From assembly GCF_900637055.1 (NCBI RefSeq), contig NZ_LR134338.1, forward strand, positions 2,924,001-2,988,000: a stretch of 64,000 nt of DNA, read 5' to 3'. The notes under the pieces were generated by a model. That model saw only the letters and a list, made by a program, of their open reading frames with translations, was not told the origin of the DNA and searched no databases. The position numbers were made by a program, and so were the translations under genes. Below, one piece after another: positions 43,101 through 52,240 of this stretch (position 1 is the stretch's first letter; every line of letters starts with the position of its first letter). This DNA is from Brevibacillus brevis. GTDB lineage: Bacteria; Bacillota; Bacilli; Brevibacillales; Brevibacillaceae.

Positions 43101-44132
43101 TTAAAATCTATGCTTAGGAATCGTCCCTGGAACCGAAATCCGACAGAGGGTAGACAACCCCAAATACCCAAATAACGGATACAAAAACATGAGCAACTGA
43201 CTATACCCAATTAGGCACAATACAAAAGAAGTTGAGAACAAATACAGGTAAAGCCTCGATTCCGGAACGTCCAATAATTCACGCAGCTGCTGACCAATGC
43301 CGAACACGTTGGAAATCAGTGTGGTAAAAATCTCGGAATAGAGTACGAAAACAAAGAACAGCTGGAGCCACTCGTTCCATTGGTCTGTTACGAAAAGAAT
43401 CGGGATATTCATGAGACGGACATCGTCCCAGTTGGCCAACATGGCAGTATGGACGACAAGGAGCATGAATCCAAGCACGACTCCGCCAATAACGGCTGCC
43501 CGAAACAAAACAACCTTGTCGCGGATCGCATAGCCGATCGGGATGAGAACGGATTGGGCCATGGCCAGATTAAAGGACACATACAAGATCGTTTTCCATA
43601 GAAACGAGTAATCGGATGGCGCTGAGAGGGGCATTGGTGATTCGGCTGTGCCATCCAGCAATATAAGCAATGCAAACAATAACATCGACGGAACGACAAT
43701 CGCATTCACGACGAGTAGTTGCTCCAACCCTTTTCGCAGAATCAACAGGGCGAACAGAACAGTGGCTATGGTCCCGACCAAATACGGAATGTCAAACTGC
43801 TCCTCCAAGACCGAGCCCGCTCCTGCCAACATGACAGTCGTTACGCCAAAAAGGGTGAGAAAGACCAAAATATTCATCGTACGACCGATCATCGGTCCAA
43901 ACAGTTTCTGATTAAAGGACTCATAGGAGGGTGTGCGCAAATGATGAGCGATTAGCATCATCTTGTAGCCCAGCCAAACAAAAAGAGATGTGGCGAGCAG
44001 GATGCCGATCGTTCCCGCATGACCGTAAGCGGTGAAAAACGCGAGAATTTCTTGACCGCTCGCAAACCCGGCACCTACGACCGTTCCAATGTACGTTGCT
44101 GCAACCTGGATACTTTTTCCCCACAACTTCAT
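43101..44132 (-). CDS. YkvI-like integral membrane transporter
   Basis: 343 residues from ATG 44132 (GGGAAAGG upstream; the earlier ATG 44153 lies before the site). About ten hydrophobic helices. The start KSIQVAATYIGTVVGAGFASGQEILAFF is the APC-superfamily TM1 with the GxG helix break, and LVFLTLFGVTTVMLAGAGSVLEEQF is its TM3. Resembles B. subtilis YkvI of unknown substrate. It stands alone on the minus strand. Confidence 0.82.
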   Translation of the reverse strand: MKLWGKSIQVAATYIGTVVGAGFASGQEILAFFTAYGHAGTIGILLATSLFVWLGYKMMLIAHHLRTPSYESFNQKLFGPMIGRTMNILVFLTLFGVTTVMLAGAGSVLEEQFDIPYLVGTIATVLFALLILRKGLEQLLVVNAIVVPSMLLFALLILLDGTAESPMPLSAPSDYSFLWKTILYVSFNLAMAQSVLIPIGYAIRDKVVLFRAAVIGGVVLGFMLLVVHTAMLANWDDVRLMNIPILFVTDQWNEWLQLFFVFVLYSEIFTTLISNVFGIGQQLRELLDVPESRLYLYLFSTSFVLCLIGYSQLLMFLYPLFGYLGLSTLCRISVPGTIPKHRF

Positions 44133-44234
44133 ACTGGTTTTTTCCTTTCCCATCCAAATAACTGCTAGTACAAGTGTATGAACCTCGGAAAAAAACAGAA
44201 TGAGAAAACTTGTCTATCTCCAAACCAGATCAAG

Positions 44235-44268
44235 AAAAAAGCGAATGGCACGTGACCATTCGCTTTTT
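44235..44268 (-). terminator. intrinsic terminator of the 44.3-kb transporter gene
   Basis: AAAAAAGCGAATGG and CCATTCGCTTTTT arms around a 7-base loop; symmetric so it can act in either direction. Confidence 0.88.
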
Positions 44269-44286
44269 CGTATAAATAGCGACGTT

Positions 44287-45681
44287 TTACAGAAGAAACA
44301 TCGCCACGATTGTCGTCACCAAAAGTCCGATCGCCACCGGATATAGATTGCGTCTCGCCAGCTCAAAAGGGTCTACTCCGCAAATCGCGGCAGCAGGGAT
44401 CAATGCCCAAGGAATAATCGTTCCACCGCCGACCCAGATGGCAGCAATTTGTCCGAGGGCTGTCAAGGTTGCCGCACCAGCACCCAAAGCAGTTGCGAAC
44501 AGTTGGGCCAAAGAGCCAGCTAGAGTAATCCCGGAGAAGCCTGAGCCATCCAGCCCTGTAATGACACCTACTGCGGATACAGTAAGAGCAGCCACTTCCT
44601 TGCTAATGGGAATCGTCTGTGCAAGCGCCACGCCAAGGTCGTTCACGATTCCGTGTGAACCCTGCGGCAGCACTTGCCCAAACACCTTAATAAACCCACT
44701 GTCGCCCATATAAAAGAAAGCAGCAATCGGGATGACTGGCCCAAAGACTTTAAACCCGAACTGAAAGCCTTGAATGAGATGTGTTGTAACTTGCTCGAGA
44801 CCACTTTGCTTGTGCGCGAGCATTGTTGCGATGATGAGAATAAGCAAGGCGGTTCCGCCCACGAGCGCCGTTGCATCGCCTCCGCGTAAATCAAAAGCAA
44901 ACATGGCCACGACATCGAGGATAAATAATACCGGCACAAGTCCAGCCAACGTACGACGCACGCCATCTGACAAAGGGACTCGTGTGGAAGTAAAAACAGC
45001 ATCGGGTACGACTGTCTCTTTGGGGGAAGCAAGCACGCCGAGCTTCATGTCCTTTTTCAAATACCAGAATGCGATTGCTGTTGTCACGACGCCCATAATA
45101 ATAACGAGGGGGACACTGGCCGAAATCACGTCCGAGACAGGAATCCCTGCGGCTTTGGCTGTTAAAGTAGGAGCCCCTTGAATAATATAATCGCCGGACA
45201 GTGCAATCCCGTGTCCGAACAAGTTCATCGAAACGGCGACACCCATCGCCGGCAGGCCAGCGCGCAATGCCACGGGCAACATGACAGCACCGATCAGTGC
45301 GACAGCTGGAGAAGGCCAGAAAAACCAGGAAATGACCATCATGACAATCCCGATGACCCAATAAGCCAATGTGGGATTTCGAACCAAATGGGTCATCGGC
45401 CGAATCATCGTTTCATTTACGCCCGTATCCGTCAAAACGTGACTCATGGCAACGATGATGCAGATGACTAATATCGTCGGCAATAGCTCGGTAATCGCAT
45501 AGATGAAGCTGCCGAATATTCCGCCGACAGCTGTTGTCACAGATCCGGTCGCTACGAAACCGAGGACCGCTATGCCTACGATACTGATCAGACTCGTATC
45601 TTTTCGCAAAACCATTACGAGAACAATGCCGATTACGAACAAGACGTACACACCATGTATCCACAAAAGCTCGATTCCCAT
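44287..45681 (-). CDS. ion-transporter superfamily membrane protein
   Basis: 464 residues from ATG 45681 (AAAGGAGGG upstream; the open frame runs on to 45939 by chance). About 11-12 hydrophobic helices. The central ISWFFWPSPAVALIGAVMLPVALRAG and the C-terminal GLDGSGFSGITLAGSLAQLFATALG are paired helix hairpins as in ArsB/NhaD, CitMHS and GntP-type transporters. The substrate (an anion, sodium or an organic acid) is not decidable. Monocistronic, divergent from the RavA-like gene. Confidence 0.75.
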   Translation of the reverse strand: MGIELLWIHGVYVLFVIGIVLVMVLRKDTSLISIVGIAVLGFVATGSVTTAVGGIFGSFIYAITELLPTILVICIIVAMSHVLTDTGVNETMIRPMTHLVRNPTLAYWVIGIVMMVISWFFWPSPAVALIGAVMLPVALRAGLPAMGVAVSMNLFGHGIALSGDYIIQGAPTLTAKAAGIPVSDVISASVPLVIIMGVVTTAIAFWYLKKDMKLGVLASPKETVVPDAVFTSTRVPLSDGVRRTLAGLVPVLFILDVVAMFAFDLRGGDATALVGGTALLILIIATMLAHKQSGLEQVTTHLIQGFQFGFKVFGPVIPIAAFFYMGDSGFIKVFGQVLPQGSHGIVNDLGVALAQTIPISKEVAALTVSAVGVITGLDGSGFSGITLAGSLAQLFATALGAGAATLTALGQIAAIWVGGGTIIPWALIPAAAICGVDPFELARRNLYPVAIGLLVTTIVAMFLL

Positions 45682-45900
45682 GTCGCACCCTCCTTTTTCG
45701 TTACTCCGATGAAAGTACCTGGATGTCACAACATATGCGAAAAATAGGCCATGGGTGAACGCACATCCTAGATCAAGCGAGTGAATCGGCTGGAAAACTG
45801 GCATTTTTGTCCATGATATGCCACTATTAATGAATGACGAATATTTGGGTTCCAAGCAAGAGAGGGGGATCGGCACATCGACGTACGTAACCAGTCCGTC

Positions 45901-47217
45901 GTGCAGCCAACTACGATGAATTCGACTACACCCATCCAACGTAAAATGGACCAGGCAATTGAGCTTTTGGAGCGCCGTTTCCTGGAAAGAAGTGAATTGA
46001 TTCGCCTTTTAATGCTCGGCATCATGAGCGGGGAAAACGCTTTGTTAATCGGTCCGCCGGGAACAGCCAAGTCTCAGCTAGCACGATCTGTCTCTCAGCT
46101 TTTTGGATCGGAACATTGGTTCGAGTATTTGCTTACCCGTTTTACGACGCCCGATGAGATATTCGGTCCGGTCTCTCTCCAGCAATTGAAGCTGGATCAA
46201 TACGTACGAAAAACAACAGGCTATTTGCCCAACGCGCAGTTTGCGTTTTTGGACGAAATTTTCAAAGCGAACAGCGCGATTCTGAATGCGCTGCTTTCTA
46301 TATTGAACGAACGAATTTATTTCAATGGCAGAGAAAAAGAGGAGGTTCCGTTGCAGTTCTTAATCGCTGCATCGAATGAACTTCCCGATGACGATGATCA
46401 ATTGACTGCTCTCTATGACCGCTTCCTGTTCCGCTATGAGGTTTACTATTTGAAGCATGCTGCAAGCTATGAGCGCATGTTTTCTTTGCCAACGACGCCT
46501 CTTCCTGTTGTGTTCTCGCTGTATGACGTGAAGGATATTCAAGCGGCAGCGAAGCAAGTGGTCATTCCAGAAATCATCATTTATTTCTTGTACCGTCTAA
46601 AACAAGACCTGGAAGCAAAAGAGTATGTACTCTCCGACCGCCGCTGGAGCAAAATCGCGCATGTATGGCGTACTTCTGCTGCCTTGCATGGACGTGAACA
46701 GGTGACCATCTGGGACACGGTTTTCACTCCGCATATGCTGTGGAATCTTCCTGAGGACTTGACGGTCATGCAGGAAGCGTTTGAACAACAATTTACGGAA
46801 GTGCTGAAGAATGATATGGAGAGTGAATTACCACTCCAGCGCTTCGGACAAATTGCGGATAAATGGAAGGAAAAAGAATCGGAGCTGCATGCGTTCCAGT
46901 TTAAAAAGGAAGTGGGCGCAAAGCTGGGCAAGGAAGCGATGGAGCGCAATATCCGGTTGTTGGAGGAGAGTCGCGAAGAGGTAGAAGAGACGGCGCGAGA
47001 CTTGCGCAATCGTCTCATTCAATGGGAGAAGCGGGAGCACGATCTGCATACCTATGTCCTGGAAAAAAACCGCTTGATTCCCCATGTAGAAAAATACGCA
47101 GTCAAGTATTCGTACCTGCGAATTGAAGGCGAACGGATTTTGCAGCAGCTACAGCGCACGTATCGGACGATTTTTGACAAGGAAATCCCCGGGGCGGATT
47201 ATGATTTTACGTTGTAG
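45901..47217 (+). CDS. MoxR-type AAA ATPase, RavA-like
   Basis: 438 residues from GTG 45901; ATG 45916 is an alternative. Neither has a good ribosome site: GAGAGGGGG ends at 45868, too far from either, and 8 bases after it is an ATC codon. Walker A GPPGTAKSQ (51-59), Walker B FAFLDEIFK (about 114-122), sensor-1 AASNELP and the arginine-finger region YDRFLFR are intact. The C-terminal coiled coil (about 330-430) is long. The downstream gene encodes a VWA protein, giving a RavA/ViaA pair involved in metal or aminoglycoside-linked respiration in E. coli. Confidence 0.9.
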   Translation: MQPTTMNSTTPIQRKMDQAIELLERRFLERSELIRLLMLGIMSGENALLIGPPGTAKSQLARSVSQLFGSEHWFEYLLTRFTTPDEIFGPVSLQQLKLDQYVRKTTGYLPNAQFAFLDEIFKANSAILNALLSILNERIYFNGREKEEVPLQFLIAASNELPDDDDQLTALYDRFLFRYEVYYLKHAASYERMFSLPTTPLPVVFSLYDVKDIQAAAKQVVIPEIIIYFLYRLKQDLEAKEYVLSDRRWSKIAHVWRTSAALHGREQVTIWDTVFTPHMLWNLPEDLTVMQEAFEQQFTEVLKNDMESELPLQRFGQIADKWKEKESELHAFQFKKEVGAKLGKEAMERNIRLLEESREEVEETARDLRNRLIQWEKREHDLHTYVLEKNRLIPHVEKYAVKYSYLRIEGERILQQLQRTYRTIFDKEIPGADYDFTL

Positions 47218-47229
47218 GGGGTAGTTCGC

Positions 47230-48948
47230 ATGATCATTCGCGCTAGCGGTGTTGATCGCTATGTATTTGAAACGTATCTCGCCTCTTCGCGCACCGCTCA
47301 GGAATGGGTTCATGAGGCGCGGGTACGAGCAGCATGGTTTGATTTGGAGCTCTTGGCCGATTTTTTCCTCGTCTTTTATTTGGAAAAACCGGAGATCGAT
47401 CTGACGCAAGAATCCACTCCTTTTCATCATTGGATGATTCGTACGCTCATGAAGCAGTATTTTACACGCATGATTCATCCTCGTACAGTCGGGCAGGAAA
47501 GTGCGTCGTTCAAAACCGCGATCAAGGCCTTGCTGTGGCTGACAGAGACGTTTTCTGAGGAAGTGAAGCAGCGGGAGAAGGATCAACGGCTTTCTCCGCT
47601 TTTAACTGGCTTGAAAGACCAGCAAGGCCAGGAAGGAAGCCAACAAGCACAGCTTTCCGAGCTGCTGACAGAAAAACAAAAGGCCAAGCTCGAGTTAGTC
47701 GGTTATACGCTTCAGCAGGGGAAGCGGGTCGTGGAAGACAAGCAAGAGGCCATGGACACCAAACCGTTAATACGGGCAGAGGTACTGTCCTTGCAAAATC
47801 GCATTACTGAGCTGCAAGAAGAAATGAAAGTTCAGTTCACGAAACGGACCAAACTGCTGCAAAAGGTGAAAAAATTGGAGGGTGAGCTCTCTCAGCGCGA
47901 AAAGCAGCTGGATCGACTGCAAAAGCAAGAGAAGGAAGCGATCGCCGCTTTTGAAAAAGAGCTGGGACAATGGCTGGAGCAATCGTTAAAGGTGACCCTA
48001 TCCACTGAAGAACTCGATACGCTTTTTGTTGAAGAAGTATTTACGGCCAGTCAGCGTTTTGCGAACCGAAGCTGGGGTCATGAGCTTGGTAAGCTGCGCA
48101 GGCAAAGCTTTGAGCAGTATTTAAAATGGATTGAGAAATTGAAGCGACATCCTGACCTGGTCGCTTTTCTGAACGAGGTAGGCAGGCAAGTCCATCGCTT
48201 CCGTGTGAAGCGCAAAGAAATTCGCTCCAGACATTTTCCAGAGGAATACTATGATTTGCGGCAATCAGGCGATATTGCACGCATGCTGCCAGGTGAAGCC
48301 GTGCTTCTCGCTGATCCGGACTTCGAGAACTACTTCATGCTCAAATGGCTGGAGCAAAAGCTCATGACCTACGATACATCCGGATGGGTAGAAGAACCAC
48401 CAAAAGGTCCGGTGATCTGCATGCTCGACACATCCCATTCGATGCGCGGAAGTAAGCTGCGGCTTGCGCAAATTTTCATTATGACGTTTGCCGCCCTCTC
48501 GATGCTGGAAAAGCGTGATTTTATCCTCCTCTTGTTCGGGGCAAAAGGCGAGATCAGAGAACAACCGCTCTACTACAAAAAGCCAGATTGGCCTGCCTTT
48601 TACGGCTTGGCGCAAATGGCGTTTGGTGGAGGGACTCACTTCGATGCCCCAATGAAACGAGCCATCGCGCTGGTTGAAAAAGAACAAGCGTGGCGCGGTG
48701 CAGATTTTGTCATGGTAACGGATGGAATTGGGGGCATATCTCCTTATGTCCAAGAAAAACTCATCTCTTTGGGCCAGTATAAACAAGTTCGCTTGCACAG
48801 CTTGATTGTGGGTTCTGCGAGGCAGCATCTCGTACAAGCGTATGATTTGCTGGGCGTTTCTCACCGCGTCAAATTTGCGACGAGCTGGGAAGCGGATGGG
48901 GAGGAGAACACAGGGCTGCTCTTGGATGTATTTCAAACAGCCAAATAA
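47230..48948 (+). CDS. VWA-domain protein, ViaA-like
   Basis: 572 residues, 12 bases after the AAA gene. An N-terminal helical and coiled region (Gln/Glu/Lys-rich, about 130-260) is followed by a VWA domain, about 390-565, with a MIDAS motif DTSHSM (D400) and GGGTHFDAPM (Thr/Asp loop), then VTDGIGG. This is the DxSxS...T...D set with His between the serines. Like ViaA it should partner the MoxR ATPase upstream. GGGGG before the ATG. Confidence 0.9.
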   Translation: MIIRASGVDRYVFETYLASSRTAQEWVHEARVRAAWFDLELLADFFLVFYLEKPEIDLTQESTPFHHWMIRTLMKQYFTRMIHPRTVGQESASFKTAIKALLWLTETFSEEVKQREKDQRLSPLLTGLKDQQGQEGSQQAQLSELLTEKQKAKLELVGYTLQQGKRVVEDKQEAMDTKPLIRAEVLSLQNRITELQEEMKVQFTKRTKLLQKVKKLEGELSQREKQLDRLQKQEKEAIAAFEKELGQWLEQSLKVTLSTEELDTLFVEEVFTASQRFANRSWGHELGKLRRQSFEQYLKWIEKLKRHPDLVAFLNEVGRQVHRFRVKRKEIRSRHFPEEYYDLRQSGDIARMLPGEAVLLADPDFENYFMLKWLEQKLMTYDTSGWVEEPPKGPVICMLDTSHSMRGSKLRLAQIFIMTFAALSMLEKRDFILLLFGAKGEIREQPLYYKKPDWPAFYGLAQMAFGGGTHFDAPMKRAIALVEKEQAWRGADFVMVTDGIGGISPYVQEKLISLGQYKQVRLHSLIVGSARQHLVQAYDLLGVSHRVKFATSWEADGEENTGLLLDVFQTAK

Positions 48949-48967
48949 GTGATTCGACGTCAATTCC

Positions 48968-49002
48968 AAATCTCGTCTCCTCTCGTGGGACGGGATTTTT
49001 TT
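48968..49002 (+). terminator. intrinsic terminator after the RavA/ViaA pair
   Basis: AAATCTCGTC and GACGGGATTT arms (with G-U pairs) around a loop of 11 bases, then T7. Confidence 0.7.
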
Positions 49003-49057
49003 AGGAAGCTTAAGAAAAAATTTAACTCTTACCCACTTTTTTCTTTAATAGTTTCGT

Positions 49058-49072
49058 CTACGCTGAGCGTAG
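49058..49072 (+). promoter_or_regulatory. 15-bp palindrome upstream of the MarR remnant
   Basis: CTACGCT-G-AGCGTAG is a perfect 7-bp inverted repeat with one central base, 34 bases before the marR-like start, and near an AT-rich promoter-like region. MarR proteins often bind such sites in their own promoters, so it is a likely operator. Confidence 0.5.
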
Positions 49073-49105
49073 CTAACAAAAGGAAAATGGTAAAAGGAGG
49101 ACACC

Positions 49106-49405
49106 ATGAAGGAACTGATCAAGCTGGCCAAGCTTATCCGGGGAGCCAATGTCTTGTTTTCAAATATTGCACAAAAAGAACTAGCGACAAATGAACTTAA
49201 TTGGCAACAAGTATTGATTCTCGAATTTCTGGGAAACGGACCAAAAACAATGGGGGATATTAGCAAGGCTGTTGATTTGTCAAACAGCACAACTTCCGGC
49301 TTAATTAGTAGGCTGGAGGAGGAAAATTTGGTACGAAGATTCCGAGACCGAACGGATCGTCGAATCGTGTGGGTTTCACTGACGGAGCGATTATGCAGTG
49401 CCTAA
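49106..49405 (+). CDS. MarR family regulator, 3'-truncated
   Basis: 99 residues, against about 140-150 normal for MarR. The HTH is whole: NWQQVLILEFLGNGPKTMGDISKAVDLSNSTTSGLISRLEEENLVRRFRDRTDRRIVWVSLTE. The usual C-terminal dimerisation helices after VSLTE are gone; the frame stops within five residues and the terminator of the converging gene follows at once. AAAGGAGG before the ATG. It is probably inactive or an altered regulator, because MarR dimerises through its C-terminal helices. Confidence 0.75.
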   Translation: MKELIKLAKLIRGANVLFSNIAQKELATNELNWQQVLILEFLGNGPKTMGDISKAVDLSNSTTSGLISRLEEENLVRRFRDRTDRRIVWVSLTERLCSA

Positions 49406-49418
49406 AGGAATCGGCTGA

Positions 49419-49452
49419 AAAAAAGTGGATAGACCGCTTCCTCTCAGCCGAT
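49419..49452 (-). terminator. intrinsic terminator of the exonuclease gene
   Basis: On the minus strand AAGCGG-TCTAT-CCACTT followed by TTTTTTT; it is nested in a larger ATCGGCTGA/TCAGCCGAT stem (49410-49452). Confidence 0.75.
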
Positions 49453-49466
49453 AATCATGACCCCAA

Positions 49467-50345
49467 TTAACCAACTCTTGCTGCCATCGTACGTCCGAAT
49501 TCAAGCTCGTCGAATTTGCTCTGAACGAGTTGACGATCGTATTCCCACACGGCATCCTCCAGTTCATACTCCACCGGAACATCCCGAATAATCGTAGCCA
49601 GCTTTCTGCTCAAGTACACCTGATCGCGATTCGTTTCCAGCTTGCTGCGCATTTTGGGCGTACAGCTTGCCAGATTTACATATAGGTTGTCCAGATCACC
49701 ATGCTCGGTAATCAGTTTTGTCGCTGTTTTCTCGCCGATACCTGGGCAGCCTGGAATACAGTCAGATGCATCTCCCATTAAAGCTTTGACGTCAACGACC
49801 TGTTCAGGTGAAATTCCACGCAACGCCAAGAGGCTCGCTGGATCATAATGCTCGTGTTTACCACCGTTTTTCAGGATTTTAACACTAACTCGCTCAGATA
49901 CGAGCTGCAAGCTATCGTAATCACCCGTCGCAATGATGACCTCGTGTCCTTCTTCGGAAAGACGTGTGGAGAGCGTACCCAATACATCATCGCCTTCATA
50001 GCCTGGGCAACCCAAGTTCGGAACCGAGAACGCATCCGTTACTTCTTTTACCAAATCGAATTGTGGAATGAGCTCATCCGGTGCCGCTTGACGATTTGAT
50101 TTATAGCCGTCATACCATTGACTGCGCACCAAAGACTCGCGCGAAGCGACATCCCAGCCCACCACGAGATGAGTAGGACGTGTCAACTCTGCGTAATCGA
50201 GCATCATTTTTGTAAATCCATAAACCGCATTTGTGTACACACCTGTTGAAGTCTGGCGATAGGCTCCACCCCAAGCAGAACCATAAAAGGCGCGAAATAA
50301 AAAGCTCATGCCATCGATGAGCAGTACTTTTCCTGAATCACTCAC
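49467..50345 (-). CDS. 5'-3' exonuclease (PolA N-terminal domain-like, YpcP type)
   Basis: 292 residues from GTG 50345 (GAGAGGGG 9-10 bases upstream). LIDGMSFLFRAFY, VVGWDV, YEGDDVLGTLSTRL, IIATGDYDSLQLV, MGDASDCIPGCPGIGEKTATKL are the FEN/5'-exonuclease acidic metal sites and helix-hairpin-helix DNA-binding motif. It has no polymerase domain, so it is a stand-alone flap/RNA-primer nuclease. Some flap-nuclease residues vary (for example GPGIGxKTA is intact). Monocistronic. Confidence 0.92.
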   Translation of the reverse strand: MSDSGKVLLIDGMSFLFRAFYGSAWGGAYRQTSTGVYTNAVYGFTKMMLDYAELTRPTHLVVGWDVASRESLVRSQWYDGYKSNRQAAPDELIPQFDLVKEVTDAFSVPNLGCPGYEGDDVLGTLSTRLSEEGHEVIIATGDYDSLQLVSERVSVKILKNGGKHEHYDPASLLALRGISPEQVVDVKALMGDASDCIPGCPGIGEKTATKLITEHGDLDNLYVNLASCTPKMRSKLETNRDQVYLSRKLATIIRDVPVEYELEDAVWEYDRQLVQSKFDELEFGRTMAARVG

Positions 50346-50594
50346 AAAACTTTGCCCCTCTCACTACCAAACTATACGCACCATTATAGCATAAAGGAGC
50401 GGGACAACCTTGTCAGATTTTACAACTGAAATATCGAAAGAAAACGTGCATGTACTTTTGTTGCGGTGGGATGATAGTACCACAAGAGGTCAACAACCAC
50501 CTCTTGAAAATCAACTTCCGGTCTCAAGGCGAGAAGCAAACGCTGACGGTGCAAACCCGTCCCGGGAGAAAAAACGCGTCGGGAGGAATCAATC

Positions 50595-50801
50595 ATGGCT
50601 AACAACCAAGGTGGCACCAACAACCTGCTAGTTCCTCAAGCGAACCAAGCTTTGGATCAACTGAAGTATGAGATTGCATCTGAATTCGGTGTAAATCTCG
50701 GCCCAGACACTACTTCTCGTCAAAACGGTTCTGTTGGTGGCGAAATTACCAAGCGTCTGGTGAGCTTTGCTGAGCAACAAATGGCAGGCCGTCAAGTTTA
50801 A
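50595..50801 (+). CDS. alpha/beta-type small acid-soluble spore protein
   Basis: 68 residues; GGGAGG precedes the ATG. The block [39 protein letters not shown] matches the family, with the GPR site in YEIASEFG. It is a near-duplicate of the 29625 gene with an Asn-rich N-terminus ([10 protein letters not shown]). The 249-base 5' region contains a hairpin CAAGAGGT/ACCTCTTG (50483-50506) and no second gene. A weak forespore-type promoter (GCATGTA and GATAGTA) is possible but poorly spaced. Protects spore DNA. Confidence 0.94.
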   Translation: MANNQGGTNNLLVPQANQALDQLKYEIASEFGVNLGPDTTSRQNGSVGGEITKRLVSFAEQQMAGRQV

Positions 50802-50832
50802 CGTACTGACAAGTAAATAGCTGGATGAAGAG

Positions 50833-50856
50833 AGGTCCCTTTTTAGGGGCCTTTTC
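50833..50856 (+). terminator. intrinsic terminator after the second spore-protein gene
   Basis: AGGTCCC and GGGGCCT arms (one G-U) around TTTTTA, then TTTTC. Confidence 0.8.
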
Positions 50857-50988
50857 TATGTTTACCATGAAAAGCCCTTTTCTTTCCTGTGTGGTGCAAA
50901 CACACAAGCACAATCGCGGACTAGTCATATGGTGTAACGAACAGTTAACTATCCTCGTTTGTCCAGTGGAAAGGAGCGACGTCCGGCT

Positions 50989-51246
50989 ATGAAGAAAAAA
51001 GAAATCAAGCAACTTTTAAAAAAGCATCCCGAATTTGAAGCGTGGGTTCTCGAAGATTCCATGCGGATTAGAGCGGTTCGTAGCAACCCGGGAATGGCTG
51101 AAGAGCTGTTTAAAAGATGGAACGACCGAAAAAAAGGGGTGCTTGATTTTGAAGGCATCTCGCAAAAAACAAAACGTGCAAGCGAAATGCTGACAGGCGT
51201 GCAATCCATCATGGAAATGATGTCGGATTATTCGAAGAAACAGTAA
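50989..51246 (+). CDS. hypothetical protein (85 aa), YlbE-like look
   Basis: 85 residues from ATG 50989 (AAAGGAGCG upstream, 12-base gap). KHPEFEAWVLEDSMRIRAVRSNPGMAEELFKRW has the flavour of YlbE-like proteins (a helical, short, soluble family), but I am not sure. It ends SEMLTGVQSIMEMMSDYSKKQ, probably a helix. Conserved in appearance, unknown function. Terminator follows. Confidence 0.6.
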   Translation: MKKKEIKQLLKKHPEFEAWVLEDSMRIRAVRSNPGMAEELFKRWNDRKKGVLDFEGISQKTKRASEMLTGVQSIMEMMSDYSKKQ

Positions 51247-51267
51247 GATTACATTTGGAATGATTGG

Positions 51268-51295
51268 AGAAGGCTAGCTCATTAGCCTTCTTTTT
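51268..51295 (+). terminator. intrinsic terminator after the 85-aa gene
   Basis: AGAAGGCTA and TAGCCTTCT perfect arms, then TTTTC. Confidence 0.88.
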
Positions 51296-51350
51296 CTTTT
51301 TCCTTTCAGGGTGTGTTTTGTTATACTAGAAAATGGGAGGGAGCATGTCT

Positions 51351-52226
51351 ATGTTCAAATCAATGGTTAGTCTCATGTTGGTCACAGCATTGACGCTCGT
51401 CTCTGGGACAAGCATATTCAGCCAGACAGTAGAAGGGGTTTACGCCCAAACAACGAAACAACAACCAGCAATCAGCGTAACACCAGCCAAAACATATCCT
51501 GGGGACGTTATTTTTGTACGCAGTAAAGAGCCACAAACCGTTACGGTATTCTCGCAGAACTATCGTTTGCAAAAGACTCAAGATGAGTATGCCCGGTTCA
51601 TCCCGATTCCTTTTAACACGAAAGCAGGGACCTATAAAGTTACATCTGCTGACAAAAAACTTTCCGTAACTGTGACAATCGCACCGAAAAAATTTGAAGT
51701 AGACAAGCTCACGGTAAGTAAACAGCTCAACAAAATGCGACAGGATACGAAACGAATCAATGCCGATCAAAAAAAGATCAATGCAGCCCGATCAAACTCG
51801 AGAGCGATTCCGTATTTCTTGGAGCCGTTTAAACAGCCAGCAGTCGGAAAATTAACGACTCCATTCGGCTATCAACGCGTAGTAAATGGTGTGCCAGCCA
51901 ACCGGCACTCTGCGATTGACATCGCGAACAAAACAGGAACGCCAATTTGGGCGAGCAACCATGGGAAAGTGGTTCTGGCCGACTCGTTATACTTAACAGG
52001 CAATACCATCATCATCGATCACGGGTTAAATATTTTTTCGATATATGCTCACTTGTCCAAGCTAGATGTCAAGACAGGGCAAGAAGTGAAACAGGGACAG
52101 GTGATTGGACAAATGGGTAGCACCGGTTTTTCTACAGGTCCTCACCTTCATTACGGCATGTTAGTGGGAAATACGTATGTGAATCCGCAGCCGTTTTTTG
52201 ATGCATCACCTTTCCTCTGGAAGTAA
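51351..52226 (+). CDS. secreted M23 peptidase (LytM-type)
   Basis: 291 residues from ATG 51351 (GGGAGGG at 51335-51341, 8-9 bases away; ATG 51345 is alternative). Signal peptide about 1-30. A beta-rich linker (about 40-120) carries a YPGDVIFVRSKE motif as in YabE/Spo-type wall proteins. The M23 domain is about 165-285: HSAIDIAN (HxxxD) and LHYG of HLHYG give the zinc site, with GSTGFSTGPHLHYG. It cuts peptide bonds in peptidoglycan outside the cell. A TATACT -10 lies at 51322. Confidence 0.93.
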   Translation: MFKSMVSLMLVTALTLVSGTSIFSQTVEGVYAQTTKQQPAISVTPAKTYPGDVIFVRSKEPQTVTVFSQNYRLQKTQDEYARFIPIPFNTKAGTYKVTSADKKLSVTVTIAPKKFEVDKLTVSKQLNKMRQDTKRINADQKKINAARSNSRAIPYFLEPFKQPAVGKLTTPFGYQRVVNGVPANRHSAIDIANKTGTPIWASNHGKVVLADSLYLTGNTIIIDHGLNIFSIYAHLSKLDVKTGQEVKQGQVIGQMGSTGFSTGPHLHYGMLVGNTYVNPQPFFDASPFLWK

Positions 52227-52240
52227 TTGGAGGTGTCTTC

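Noticed and set aside
50420..50594. Riboswitch in the leader of the second spore-protein gene
   Set aside because: GACGGTGCAAACCCGTCCCGG looked aptamer-like, but no known class has this block order; only an ordinary hairpin remains.
50410..50631. 73-codon frame beginning TTG upstream of the second spore-protein gene
   Set aside because: AAAGGAG does precede it, but the sequence becomes compositionally odd, it overlaps the real spore-protein start in another frame, and it overlaps the leader hairpin.
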